18,224 nt of DNA from Bacteroidales bacterium. GTDB lineage: Bacteria; Bacteroidota; Bacteroidia; Bacteroidales; WCHB1-69. How positions within the stretch are numbered: the stretch's first letter is position 1; every line of letters starts with the position of its first letter. Made by a program: the position numbers and the translations under genes. Under the pieces are notes generated by a model. The model was not told the DNA's origin. It saw nothing but the letters and a program-made list of their open reading frames with translations, and made no database searches. The stretch lies in assembly GCA_017527945.1 (NCBI GenBank), contig JAFXPL010000058.1:1-18224 (forward strand), given 5' to 3'. Below, one piece after another: positions 6,310 to 13,857 of the stretch.

Positions 6310-7053
6310 ATGAACATCTACAAGGCTGATTTGCACACGCACACCCTGCTCTCGCCATGCGGGGATCTGGACATGACGCCGGACAACATCATCGCGCTCG
6401 CCTTGGAGCGCGGGTTGGATGTGATCGCCATCACCGACCACAACGCCACGCGCCACTGCCGGCTGGCCGAGCACTACTCGCACAATCGCGACATCTTCAT
6501 GCTCTGCGGCGCGGAGGTGACCACCAAGGAGGAGGCCCATTGTCTGGCCTACTTCGGCGACCACGAGTCGTTGGACAAGTTCCAGTCTTATCTCGACGAG
6601 CATCTGCCCGACATTCCCAACGACCCTGAATTTTTCGGCGACCAGGTGCAAATCGACGAGGAGATGAACATCGTCTATGAGGAGCCGAAACTGCTGACCT
6701 CCGCCATCGACCAGACCGTCAACCAAATCGCCGACAAGGTGCACGAACTTGGCGGATTGTTTGTGCCGGCGCACATCGACAAGCAGAAGAACAGCCTCAT
6801 CGGACAGTTGGGTTTCATCCCGTTCGACCTCGACTACGATGCGGTGGAAATCTCGAAGAACGGAAACAAAGAAGAACTGTTGAAAGTCCACAAATATCTG
6901 AAAAACAAGACGTTCACCCGAAGTTCCGACGCTCATTTCCCCGACATCATCGCCACTGCCCCCTGCTACCTGAAGATGGAGACCCGCAGCTTCGATGAAA
7001 TCCGCAAGGCCCTCCACGGCGAAGACGGCCGCGAAGTCCTGCTGTCGATTTAG
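6310..7053 (+). CDS. PHP-domain phosphoesterase, 247 aa
   Basis: PHP proteins are metal-dependent phosphoesterases. The metal ligands are in place: DLHTH (His9, His11), ITDHN (Asp43, His44), GAEV (Glu69), PAHIDK (His155) and SSDAHF (Asp207, His209). Length and layout fit the stand-alone PHP proteins found beside DRTGG and HATPase genes in anaerobes. The substrate is unknown. The ATG at 6310 is chosen over an in-frame TTG at 6301 because of the promoter position and because DLHTH then begins 7 residues in, as is normal. It is the first gene of the cluster; a repeat array separates its stop from the DRTGG gene. Confidence 0.92.
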   Translation: MNIYKADLHTHTLLSPCGDLDMTPDNIIALALERGLDVIAITDHNATRHCRLAEHYSHNRDIFMLCGAEVTTKEEAHCLAYFGDHESLDKFQSYLDEHLPDIPNDPEFFGDQVQIDEEMNIVYEEPKLLTSAIDQTVNQIADKVHELGGLFVPAHIDKQKNSLIGQLGFIPFDLDYDAVEISKNGNKEELLKVHKYLKNKTFTRSSDAHFPDIIATAPCYLKMETRSFDEIRKALHGEDGREVLLSI

Positions 7054-7220
7054 AACTGTTGGCTGTTGGCTGTTGGCTTTGAACTGTGAACCTGAAACTT
7101 GAAACCTTGAACTTAGAACTTAGACTTAGAACTTAGACTTAGACTTAGAACTTAGACATAGACTTTGAACTTTGAACTTTGAACCTTGAACTTTGAACTT
7201 TGAACTTTAAACTTTAAACC
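7051..7220 (+). repeat. array of about 25 units of 7 and 6 bp between PHP and DRTGG genes
   Basis: The array starts at the PHP stop codon itself and ends 7 nt before the next ATG. It passes through blocks: TTGGCTG units, TGAAACT/TGAACC, then alternating TAGAACT (7) and TAGACT (6), then TGAACTT and TAAACTT. Most units are heptamers; several hexamers look like one-base deletions. Confidence 0.93.
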
Positions 7221-7227
7221 ACATACA

Positions 7228-7563
7228 ATGACCGTAAAAGAATTAGTAGAGAAAATGAACCTCACCGTTTTCTGTGGAGAGGACAATATGGACACGGAGA
7301 TCAAGGGCGGATATGTTTCCGACCTGCTGAGCGATGTCATGGGATTTGCGCAGGAGGGCCACGTGTGGGTGACCTTGCAGACCCACAAGAACGTGATCGC
7401 CATCGCATCCTTGAAGGAGCTGGCGTGCGTCATTCTCGTGAAGGGCAACAAGCCTGACGACGACATGCTGGAGCAGGCCAAGGAGGAGGACATCCCCGTC
7501 TTGGGCACCACCGAACAAACCTTCGAGGTGGCCGGGCAAATCTACAAATACTTAAATGCTTAA
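7228..7563 (+). CDS. DRTGG-domain protein, 111 aa
   Basis: This small cytoplasmic protein resembles the DRTGG-domain proteins encoded next to [FeFe]-hydrogenase genes: GGYVSDLLSDVMGFA (27-41), HVWVTLQTHKNVIAIASL (45-62) and a C-terminal EEDIPVLGTTEQTFEVAGQIYKYL, which is the usual end of the family. The biochemical role is not known; a ligand-binding or regulatory function is assumed. No transmembrane segment or signal peptide. The HATPase gene begins 2 nt after its stop, so translation is probably coupled. Confidence 0.88.
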   Translation: MTVKELVEKMNLTVFCGEDNMDTEIKGGYVSDLLSDVMGFAQEGHVWVTLQTHKNVIAIASLKELACVILVKGNKPDDDMLEQAKEEDIPVLGTTEQTFEVAGQIYKYLNA

Positions 7564-7565
7564 GT

Positions 7566-8111
7566 ATGAAGGATTTGTCGATGCACATCATGGATATTCT
7601 GCAGAATTCCACACGTGCAAAAGCGAAAAACATCACCCTTGAGGTTTTGGAGAATCACGACGCGGACACGCTGACGCTGATCTTCAAGGACGACGGCTGC
7701 GGCATGAGCGCGGAGACGGTGGAGAAGGTCGTCAACCCCTTTTTCACTACGCGCACCACGCGCAAGGTCGGCCTGGGGCTTCCTTTGCTGAAGCAGAACT
7801 CCGAGATGACTGGCGGGTCGATGAAAATTGACAGCGAGCTGGGCGTGGGCACGACCGTCACCGCCGTGTTCGGGCTCACCCACCTCGACCGTCCGCCGAT
7901 GGGCGACTTGGCCGGCACTATGGTGCTCACCATCGCCGCCCATCCGGAAATACACTTCGTCTTCCACTTCCAACGCACCCAGGGCGGCGAGCAGACCACC
8001 GACTACGTGCTCGACACCGACGAGCTGTACGAAGCCTTAGACGGCGTGTCGCTGCAGGAGCCCGAAGTGATGTCCTACATCAAGGAGATGGTGGAGGAGA
8101 ACATCCGCTAA
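7566..8111 (+). CDS. HATPase_c (anti-sigma/kinase-like) ATP-binding protein, 181 aa
   Basis: A GHKL ATP-binding fold fills residues about 1-105: N box DILQNSTRAKAK with Asn14, G1 box DDGCGM (42-47), PFFTTR (58-63) and G2 box VGLGLPLLK (68-76). There is no dimerisation/phospho-acceptor His domain and no membrane segment, so it is not a complete sensor kinase; it could be a serine kinase-like or ATP-sensing regulator. The remaining 75 residues are an acidic C-terminal extension (VMSYIKEMVEENIR at the end). It is the third member of the PHP-DRTGG-HATPase trio, nearly touching the DRTGG gene. Confidence 0.9.
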   Translation: MKDLSMHIMDILQNSTRAKAKNITLEVLENHDADTLTLIFKDDGCGMSAETVEKVVNPFFTTRTTRKVGLGLPLLKQNSEMTGGSMKIDSELGVGTTVTAVFGLTHLDRPPMGDLAGTMVLTIAAHPEIHFVFHFQRTQGGEQTTDYVLDTDELYEALDGVSLQEPEVMSYIKEMVEENIR

Positions 8112-8135
8112 AAAAGGAATATCCTTCCTTAAACA

Positions 8136-8200
8136 GCCTCGGAGAGGCAAAACGCACGAAAGTGCAATTAACCCCACACAAGCGAAGCGCAGTGTGGGGG
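8136..8200 (+). repeat. three-hairpin intergenic element, copy A
   Basis: Three hairpins follow one another: GCCTC-gga-GAGGC (8136-8148), GCAC-GAAA-GTGC with a GNRA tetraloop (8154-8165) and CCCCACAC/GTGTGGGG (8172-8179 with 8192-8199) whose loop contains a further GCG/CGC pair. It fills most of the 119-nt gap between the HATPase and flavoprotein genes and is related to the element at 11421-11486. Confidence 0.8.
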
Positions 8201-8230
8201 CTATCAACAAGTAACTAAACATATCGAAAT

Positions 8231-11053
8231 ATGCCTGAAATGTCAACCAAGTTCGTCCCGAAACACAAGGGCGACAAGAACCCGAACCCCAAGCTTCTCA
8301 AGCTGGTTCGCCATATCACCGACCGTATCCCCGGCAAGATCAAGATGGATACCGACGCCCCCGAGTACTGGGGGCTCGCCTGCATCTTCGAGGACGAGAT
8401 GGATGCCGTCACCCGCGAGGCCGCGCTGGACCTGATGCTCGACATGCTGCCCGGAAACCCCTTCAAGGTGCGCAAGCACTGGACCAACGCGCAGCTCCAC
8501 GAGCTGAACCGCCAAAAACGCTACACTCCCGATGACAAGTCCTTCGACGACCTGTTGGATCTCATGGCCCGCATGGGAGTCATGGAGTACGACTATGGCG
8601 ACAAATATACCAAGGACGGCCCTATTCCCGGCACCACCTACGAGCGGAAAGACCGCGTGTATTGGGTGCCCATGTTCGTGCCCGGCAGTGCCGAATACAC
8701 CAACATGAACGAGGAACTCATGAAGAAACACCCCGAGTTGGGCATGTTCTTCGAGCGCATGACGTTCCTGCCGTTGGAAAAAATCACCCCGATGGTGCCC
8801 ATGGGCGGCTCCGGCATCGGCATGCACGTGATTCCGGTCGAGAAAGCCATCTCCATGGAGAATCAGTCCATTGATATAGAGCATATTTCCTATTGGCTCA
8901 AACGCTACGAAGGCCATCTGGCCGTGGGCATCTGCTCCTGCCGTATCGGCCGCAAGGGGTTGGACGAGGGCTGCGCCGACGACTACCACGACTGGTGCAT
9001 CGGTGTGGGCGACATGGCGGAATATCTGGCTGAAACAGGTCGCGGCCACTACATCACCTACGAGGAGTGCATGGCCATCCTGAAAAAAGCTGAGGACCAT
9101 GGCTTTGTGCACCAAATCACCAATATTGACGGAGAAGGGAAGATTTTCGCGATATGCAACTGCAACGTCAAGATTTGCAATGCGTTGCGTACTTCCCAGC
9201 TGTTCAATACCCCCAACATGAGCCGCAGCGCGTATGTGGCGAAGGTCGATCCGACGAACTGCGTGGCATGCGGACGTTGCGTGGAATATTGTCCCGCCGG
9301 CGCCGTGAAGCTCGGTCAGAAGCTTTGCACCAAGCACGGGGAGCAGACGTATCCCAAGCAGGAACTGCCCGATGCGAAGAAGTGGGGACCGCACAAGTGG
9401 GACGAGGACTACCGTGACAAGAACCGTATCAACTGCTATCCGACGGGTACGGCACCGTGCAAGACCGCCTGTCCCGCGCACATCGCCGTGCAGGGTTATC
9501 TCAAGAAGGCAGCCGAGGGTAAATATACTGAGGCACTGGAACTTATCAAGCGCGAGAACCCGTTCCCGGCGGTGTGCGGGCGCGTCTGCAACCGCCGCTG
9601 CGAGGATGCCTGCACTCGCGGCACCATCGACCAGCCCATCGCCATTGACGCGGTGAAGCGGTTCATCGCCGAGCAGGACCTCAAAGCCGAGACCCGCTTT
9701 GTGCCGGAGGTGAACATCTGCTCCAACGTGAAGGAGTTCTGGGAGGAGAAGATCGCCGTCATCGGCGGCGGCCCGGCCGGACTGAGCTGCGCCTACTACC
9801 TCGCCACCATGGGCTACAAACCCACCGTGTTCGAGAAAAACGAGATACCCGGCGGTATGCTGCAATACGGCATCCCGTCCTACAAATTGGACAAGGCGGT
9901 GGTGAAGGCCGAAATCGACATCATGCGCGAAATCGGCGTGGACATCCGCACCGGCGTGGAGGTCGGCAAAGACATCACCATACAGCAACTCAGGGAGCAA
10001 GGCTACAAGGGTTTCTACGTGGCCATCGGCTGTCAGGGCGGCAAGCTGCCCGGCATTCCCGGCGAGACCATGCCCGGCACCGTCACGGCCATCGATTTCC
10101 TGCACAACTGCAACTGCGGCACAAAAGTCAACGGTAAGGTCGTGGTGGTTGGCGGCGGCAACGTGGCCATCGATGCGGCGCGGGTCGCCAAGCGTGGCGG
10201 CGCAGCCTCTGTCACCATGCTCTCATTGGAGACCGAAGACATCATGCCCGCCTCGTTGGAGGAGCGTCGCGAGGCCCGCGAGGACGGCGTGGTCATCAAC
10301 CCCGGCTGGGGCCCGAAAGAGGTGCTGGGCACCGACAAGGTCACGGGCATCGTCTTCAAGAAATGCACCAGCGTCTATGACGAACAGCATAAGTTTAACC
10401 CGCAATACAATGAGAACGAGACGATTACACTGGATGCCGATATGGTGGTCTTCGCCATCGGACAGACGGTCATTCTCAACGACTTGCTGAAAGATACGAA
10501 GGTGGAGTTCTTCAGAGGGGTCTATCCCGTGGCCGACAAACTGACCTACCAGACCGCCGAGGAGGACATCTTCGTGGGCGGCGACTGCTACTCCGGTCCG
10601 AAGTTTGCCATCGACGCCATTGCTGCCGGCAAGGAGGCTGCCGAGTCGCTGCACCGCTTCGTGCAGCACGGCCATCTCACCATCGGGCGCAACCGCCGCG
10701 ACTTCATCGAACTCGACAAGGACGACATCCGCGTGGAGAGCTACGACAACTCCTCCCGTCAGGTGGAGGGCGTGGCCGAGCAGACGGACAAGTTCCGCGA
10801 ATACCACCAGACGCTCACCGAGGAGCAGGTGCGCATCGAGACGGCGCGTTGTCTGAGCTGCGGCGCGTCAGTGGTCGATGAGAACCGCTGTATCGGTTGC
10901 GGTATCTGCACCACCAAGTGCGCCTTCGATGCCATCCACCTCTTCCGCGACAATCCCGAGGCCAGCGTCATGCGCACCTCCGAGAACAAGTTCGACGGCA
11001 TCCTCCCGTATATGCTGAAACGTGCCGCGAAAATTGTGCTTAAGAAGGGATAG
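8231..11053 (+). CDS. multi-[4Fe-4S] GltD-like FAD/NAD(P)H oxidoreductase, 940 aa
   Basis: An electron-transfer flavoprotein built in series. Residues 1-230: unassigned, partly helical. 230-320: a Cys-rich block (Cys235, 237, 248, 256, 309, 311, 316). 340-366: a ferredoxin motif (Cys344, 347, 350, 354). 402-461: the GltD/DPYD-type double-cluster domain (Cys402, 410, 414, 449, 453, 457, 461). 508-805: FAD site GGGPAG (512-517), NAD(P)H site GGGNVA (641-646) and GGDCYSGP (783-790). 870-900: C-terminal clusters (Cys874, 877, 887, 890, 893, 897). It probably moves electrons between NAD(P)H and ferredoxin-like carriers in the cytoplasm. No signal peptide or membrane segment. It follows the PHP-DRTGG-HATPase trio where NuoE/NuoF/HydA-type hydrogenase genes are often found, and hypA starts 4 nt after its stop. 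The exact reaction is inferred. Confidence 0.9.
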   Translation: MPEMSTKFVPKHKGDKNPNPKLLKLVRHITDRIPGKIKMDTDAPEYWGLACIFEDEMDAVTREAALDLMLDMLPGNPFKVRKHWTNAQLHELNRQKRYTPDDKSFDDLLDLMARMGVMEYDYGDKYTKDGPIPGTTYERKDRVYWVPMFVPGSAEYTNMNEELMKKHPELGMFFERMTFLPLEKITPMVPMGGSGIGMHVIPVEKAISMENQSIDIEHISYWLKRYEGHLAVGICSCRIGRKGLDEGCADDYHDWCIGVGDMAEYLAETGRGHYITYEECMAILKKAEDHGFVHQITNIDGEGKIFAICNCNVKICNALRTSQLFNTPNMSRSAYVAKVDPTNCVACGRCVEYCPAGAVKLGQKLCTKHGEQTYPKQELPDAKKWGPHKWDEDYRDKNRINCYPTGTAPCKTACPAHIAVQGYLKKAAEGKYTEALELIKRENPFPAVCGRVCNRRCEDACTRGTIDQPIAIDAVKRFIAEQDLKAETRFVPEVNICSNVKEFWEEKIAVIGGGPAGLSCAYYLATMGYKPTVFEKNEIPGGMLQYGIPSYKLDKAVVKAEIDIMREIGVDIRTGVEVGKDITIQQLREQGYKGFYVAIGCQGGKLPGIPGETMPGTVTAIDFLHNCNCGTKVNGKVVVVGGGNVAIDAARVAKRGGAASVTMLSLETEDIMPASLEERREAREDGVVINPGWGPKEVLGTDKVTGIVFKKCTSVYDEQHKFNPQYNENETITLDADMVVFAIGQTVILNDLLKDTKVEFFRGVYPVADKLTYQTAEEDIFVGGDCYSGPKFAIDAIAAGKEAAESLHRFVQHGHLTIGRNRRDFIELDKDDIRVESYDNSSRQVEGVAEQTDKFREYHQTLTEEQVRIETARCLSCGASVVDENRCIGCGICTTKCAFDAIHLFRDNPEASVMRTSENKFDGILPYMLKRAAKIVLKKG

Positions 11054-11057
11054 TCTT

Positions 11058-11405
11058 ATGCACGAGTTGGGGATAGTCTTCTACATCATCCGGGATGTCA
11101 AAAAGGTGGCGGAGGAGAACCACGTGGAGCGGGTCTCCGCAGTGGTCTTGGACATCGGGGAGGTTTCCACGGTGGTGCCGCACCTGCTTGACGACTGCTG
11201 GCGTTGGGCCGCCGACAAGGAGGATTTGCTGCGCGACTGTGTGTTGGAAATCAATACTATCCCGGCTGTGACTTGGTGCGATGACTGCAAGCAGGAGTAC
11301 GAAACGGTGAAACATGGGAGAACGTGTCCCCATTGTCATAGCGAAAACACATGGTTGCTTCGTGGAAACGAAGTGGAAATCAGGGAATTGGTTGTTGATA
11401 AGTAG
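11058..11405 (+). CDS. hypA: nickel chaperone HypA, 115 aa
   Basis: HypA delivers nickel to [NiFe]-hydrogenase together with HypB. The N-terminal MHELGI supplies the nickel-binding Met1-His2-Glu3 site, and the zinc site is CDDC (74-77) plus CPHC (90-93). The C-terminus NEVEIRELVV is typical. The family needs His2 directly after the start, so the ATG at 11058 is right; an upstream in-frame ATG at 11022 lies inside the flavoprotein gene and would bury the nickel site. The 4-nt spacing to the flavoprotein gene implies co-transcription. No other maturation gene and no hydrogenase lies next to it; hypB is about 9 kb away on the other strand. Confidence 0.95.
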   Translation: MHELGIVFYIIRDVKKVAEENHVERVSAVVLDIGEVSTVVPHLLDDCWRWAADKEDLLRDCVLEINTIPAVTWCDDCKQEYETVKHGRTCPHCHSENTWLLRGNEVEIRELVVDK

Positions 11406-11420
11406 TCGATTCCTCTTGAT

Positions 11421-11486
11421 GGGCCTCGGAGTGACAAGGCGCACGCAGTGCAAGTAACCCCATACCACAGTTTGCATGTGGAGTGG
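11421..11486 (+). repeat. three-hairpin intergenic element, copy B
   Basis: The first 44 bases align with 8136-8179: the GCCTCGGAG block, CGCACG, GTGCAA and TAACCCCA are shared in order and orientation. Hairpins: GCAC-gca-GTGC (11441-11451) and CCACA/TGTGG (11465-11469 with 11477-11481); the first hairpin of copy A is degraded here. It begins 15 nt after the hypA stop and there is no T-tract, so it is not an ordinary terminator. Confidence 0.75.
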
Positions 11487-11528
11487 ACGCCAGACGGGGA
11501 TGCGGCTGGCCGTCAGCTTCAAATTGTG

Positions 11529-11584
11529 TTAGAGCTTGGAGCTTAGAACTAAGAGCTAAGAGTTTAGAGCTTTGAACTTGGAAA
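11529..11584. repeat. array of eight 7-bp units TTAGAGC-like
   Basis: Eight gap-free heptamers (TTAGAGC, TTGGAGC, TTAGAAC, TAAGAGC, TAAGAGT, TTTGAAC, TTGGAAA). The array lies between the convergent ends of hypA and the TMTC-like gene and stops 15 nt before the latter's stop codon. Confidence 0.92.
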
Positions 11585-11599
11585 CGAGATCGAAGCTCT

Positions 11600-13636
11600 T
11601 TATTTTTCTGCGTATTTCTGCGCGTTGGCTTCGTCTCCTTTGTCCGTGTACATGTAGTAGAGGTTTTTCTTGATGTTGTCGTTGTCGGGGGAGAGTTCGA
11701 GTGCGTGCAGCAGGCAGCGTTCGGCGTTGGCGAAGTCGCGTTTGATGGCGTAGCATATCCCCATGTTCTCCCATGCGCTGGCGAAGTCGGGCTGTTCGGC
11801 GACAATCTCCTCGAAGATTTTGACGGCCTCGTCCAAACGACCGTAACCGCGACCTAACACATTGCCTTTCACGTTTTTGGCCACGAGGTTGCTGGGATCT
11901 TTATCCAAAATCTTGTTGACCTCCCGCCAGGCATCGTCCACTTTGCCTTCGTCTAAAAGCTTGTTCACGGGGTCGAGCTCGTGCGCCTTTTGGGATTGCG
12001 TGGACATGGTCAGCAGGTTTTTCGCCTGTGGGTTCTCGGGGTCAATGAGCGTGGCGTTGCGAGCGGCCTGGAACGCCAGGTCGGGGTTCTCGTCCAAATA
12101 GGCCAGCTCGCTGAGCAGCAGGTAGGCATTCAGCGCGTGGTCGTCCAGCTGCAGGGCTTTTTCCAGATGTTTGTAGGCATTCCGTCTGTCGCGGTCCTTG
12201 TGGTTCTTCTTCCACAGTTGCAGGTAGCTTCCGCCTGCCGAGATGTTGCATTTGATGCTGTTCTCGGAGGTTTTCACGTCGGTCAGGAAGAGCGTGAAGT
12301 CATCCATCCAGGTGAAGTTCCGCGTGAAGGTCTTGACACCGAACAGCAGGCAGACGACCCCGGTGATGCCGACGGCCGTTTTCTGCAGCGCCGGCACGGA
12401 GGCGGTGGCAAGCCGGTAGAGCCACCATCCGACGATTAGGGTGAAACCGATGGACGGCATGAAGACGAACCGCTCGTTCATGAAGGTGCCCACGTTGAAG
12501 AGCAGGTTGGAGACAATCGAGAAGGTGATGATGAAGTAGAGGATGCCGAAGGCGGGGACGGTCTTCTTGCGGAGTTTCCAGACGCTGTAGCCTACAAGGG
12601 CGATGCAGCCGACCAGAATCAGCCACACGAACGGGTTACTGAAGTCGGTGATGGCAATTTGGTGCGGGTAGTAGTCGTGAGTGAGCGGATGGGGAATGAA
12701 GAGCAGCTTGAGGTAGATGCCCCAGGTGAGCAGCACAGTGGCGATTTGCTGCGCCCGCGTGGAATGGACGTAGGGGTTGTTAAGGATGTTGCCGGTAAGG
12801 TCGGGCTGCATCATGTTGCCCAACACCTTGTAGCGCACCCAAATGAAAAATACACTGCCTAAAACAATGGGAATCAGCGTGATAAGATAGTCGATGGGAC
12901 GTTTTTTCTCGCTTGGGAGGAAGAACAGCGCCATCGGCACCACGGCAAGGAATGTGATGGCGTTCTCCTTGGAGAAAATGCCGAAGGTGAAAGTCAGAAG
13001 ACTGATAACCAACCAGAACCATTTCCGTGTATCGACATATTTGAGGGAGCACCAGAGGGCGGCGAAGGCGCCGAGCATGGCGAAAATCTCGTCTCGCCCC
13101 TTCACGTTGGCCACCACTTCGGTGTGGATCGGATGCACGACGAAGAGCAGCACCGCGAGGAACGGCAGCGACTGGAACCACCTCTTGCCCTCGTGCTGCG
13201 GGAAAATCCGCGACAGCGTCTCATAGATCAGCAGGCAGAGCAGGATGAAGTAGAGCAGGTTCATCAGATGGTTGACGAAGGGCAGGGGAGTGTCGTAGAA
13301 GTAGTCCTCATGCGCGGCATTGTGCAGGTTGTAGTAGTCGTCGAGGTCACCGATTCGCTCTTTGATGTTCTTGCCAAACAATTGGCATTCAATCATGAAC
13401 GTCAGTTGCGACATCGGTCTGTATCGTCCTCCGGCCACAATGGAGTGGTCGCTGCCGAAATAGCCGGTGAAGGTGTCTTCGGTGAAGATGGCCTTCACGG
13501 AGTCCCACCCACCCTTGAGGGTGTATTTGCTCTCAAGGATGACCATGCGGTCGTCGAGGGCATAGTGCAGGGTGAGGGTGTTGGCATAGCACAGAAGTGC
13601 CAGTACGGAGATGATGATGCGGTGGATTTTCTTCAT
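11600..13636 (-). CDS. GT-C/TMTC-like membrane glycosyltransferase with TPR domain, 678 aa
   Basis: The layout is that of TMTC-type proteins, which are GT-C fold mannosyltransferase relatives: about 10-11 membrane segments in residues 5-440 and a soluble TPR region in 485-678. Family marks are the acidic pair ALDDR (Asp28-Asp29) in the first outer loop, VVHPIHTEVVANVKGRDE (166-183) and MNERFVFMPSIGF (386-398). The TPR units include a clear NLG-like repeat at 615-650 (WENMGICYAIKRDFANAERCLLHAL). The donor and acceptor are unknown; transfer of a lipid-linked sugar to proteins or envelope glycans is the family expectation. No promoter is seen upstream, only a repeat array, so it is probably transcribed from kdsA. 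No clear terminator follows its stop. Confidence 0.85.
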   Translation of the reverse strand: MKKIHRIIISVLALLCYANTLTLHYALDDRMVILESKYTLKGGWDSVKAIFTEDTFTGYFGSDHSIVAGGRYRPMSQLTFMIECQLFGKNIKERIGDLDDYYNLHNAAHEDYFYDTPLPFVNHLMNLLYFILLCLLIYETLSRIFPQHEGKRWFQSLPFLAVLLFVVHPIHTEVVANVKGRDEIFAMLGAFAALWCSLKYVDTRKWFWLVISLLTFTFGIFSKENAITFLAVVPMALFFLPSEKKRPIDYLITLIPIVLGSVFFIWVRYKVLGNMMQPDLTGNILNNPYVHSTRAQQIATVLLTWGIYLKLLFIPHPLTHDYYPHQIAITDFSNPFVWLILVGCIALVGYSVWKLRKKTVPAFGILYFIITFSIVSNLLFNVGTFMNERFVFMPSIGFTLIVGWWLYRLATASVPALQKTAVGITGVVCLLFGVKTFTRNFTWMDDFTLFLTDVKTSENSIKCNISAGGSYLQLWKKNHKDRDRRNAYKHLEKALQLDDHALNAYLLLSELAYLDENPDLAFQAARNATLIDPENPQAKNLLTMSTQSQKAHELDPVNKLLDEGKVDDAWREVNKILDKDPSNLVAKNVKGNVLGRGYGRLDEAVKIFEEIVAEQPDFASAWENMGICYAIKRDFANAERCLLHALELSPDNDNIKKNLYYMYTDKGDEANAQKYAEK

Positions 13637-13652
13637 GACGGATTAGGTGAAG

Positions 13653-13764
13653 GGTTGGTGGGTTAGTGGGTTAGTGGGTTAGTGGTTTAGAAGTTTAGTA
13701 GTTTAGTGGTTTAGTGGTTTAGTGGTTTAGAAGTTTAGTAGTTTAGAAGTTTAGTGGTTTAATG
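13653..13764 (-). repeat. array of fourteen 8-bp units GTTTAGTR
   Basis: Fourteen gap-free octamers (GGTTAGTG, GTTTAGTG, GTTTAGTA, GTTTAGAA and close variants, plus strand). The array starts 16 nt from the ATG of the TMTC-like gene and would be transcribed as its leader or spacer. Confidence 0.95.
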
Positions 13765-13848
13765 GTTATTAGTCACTTGTCACTTGTCATTAGTCATTAG
13801 TCACTTGTCATTAGTCATTAGTCATTAGTCACTCGTCATTCGTCGTAG
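13765..13848 (-). repeat. array of twelve 7-bp units GTCAYTW
   Basis: Directly joined to the octamer array, twelve heptamers (GTTATTA, then GTCACTT, GTCATTA, GTCACTC, GTCATTC, GTCGTAG) continue to 9 nt before the kdsA stop codon. Together the two arrays fill 196 of the 221 bp between kdsA and the TMTC-like gene. Confidence 0.95.
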
Positions 13849-13857
13849 CCTTAACCC

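Noticed and set aside
6214..7017. Long N-terminal extension of the peroxidase
   Set aside because: It runs antisense through the PHP gene and over both divergent promoters; the signal peptide marks the start at 6213.
8243..10105. Minus-strand 620-aa open frame opposite the flavoprotein gene
   Set aside because: Antisense shadow; His/Val/Gly-rich with no motifs, while the plus strand has all cluster and nucleotide-binding motifs.
11380..11805. Minus-strand 141-aa open frame at the hypA/TMTC-like gene boundary
   Set aside because: It crosses a repeat array and the hairpin element, and overlaps the TMTC-like gene in another frame.
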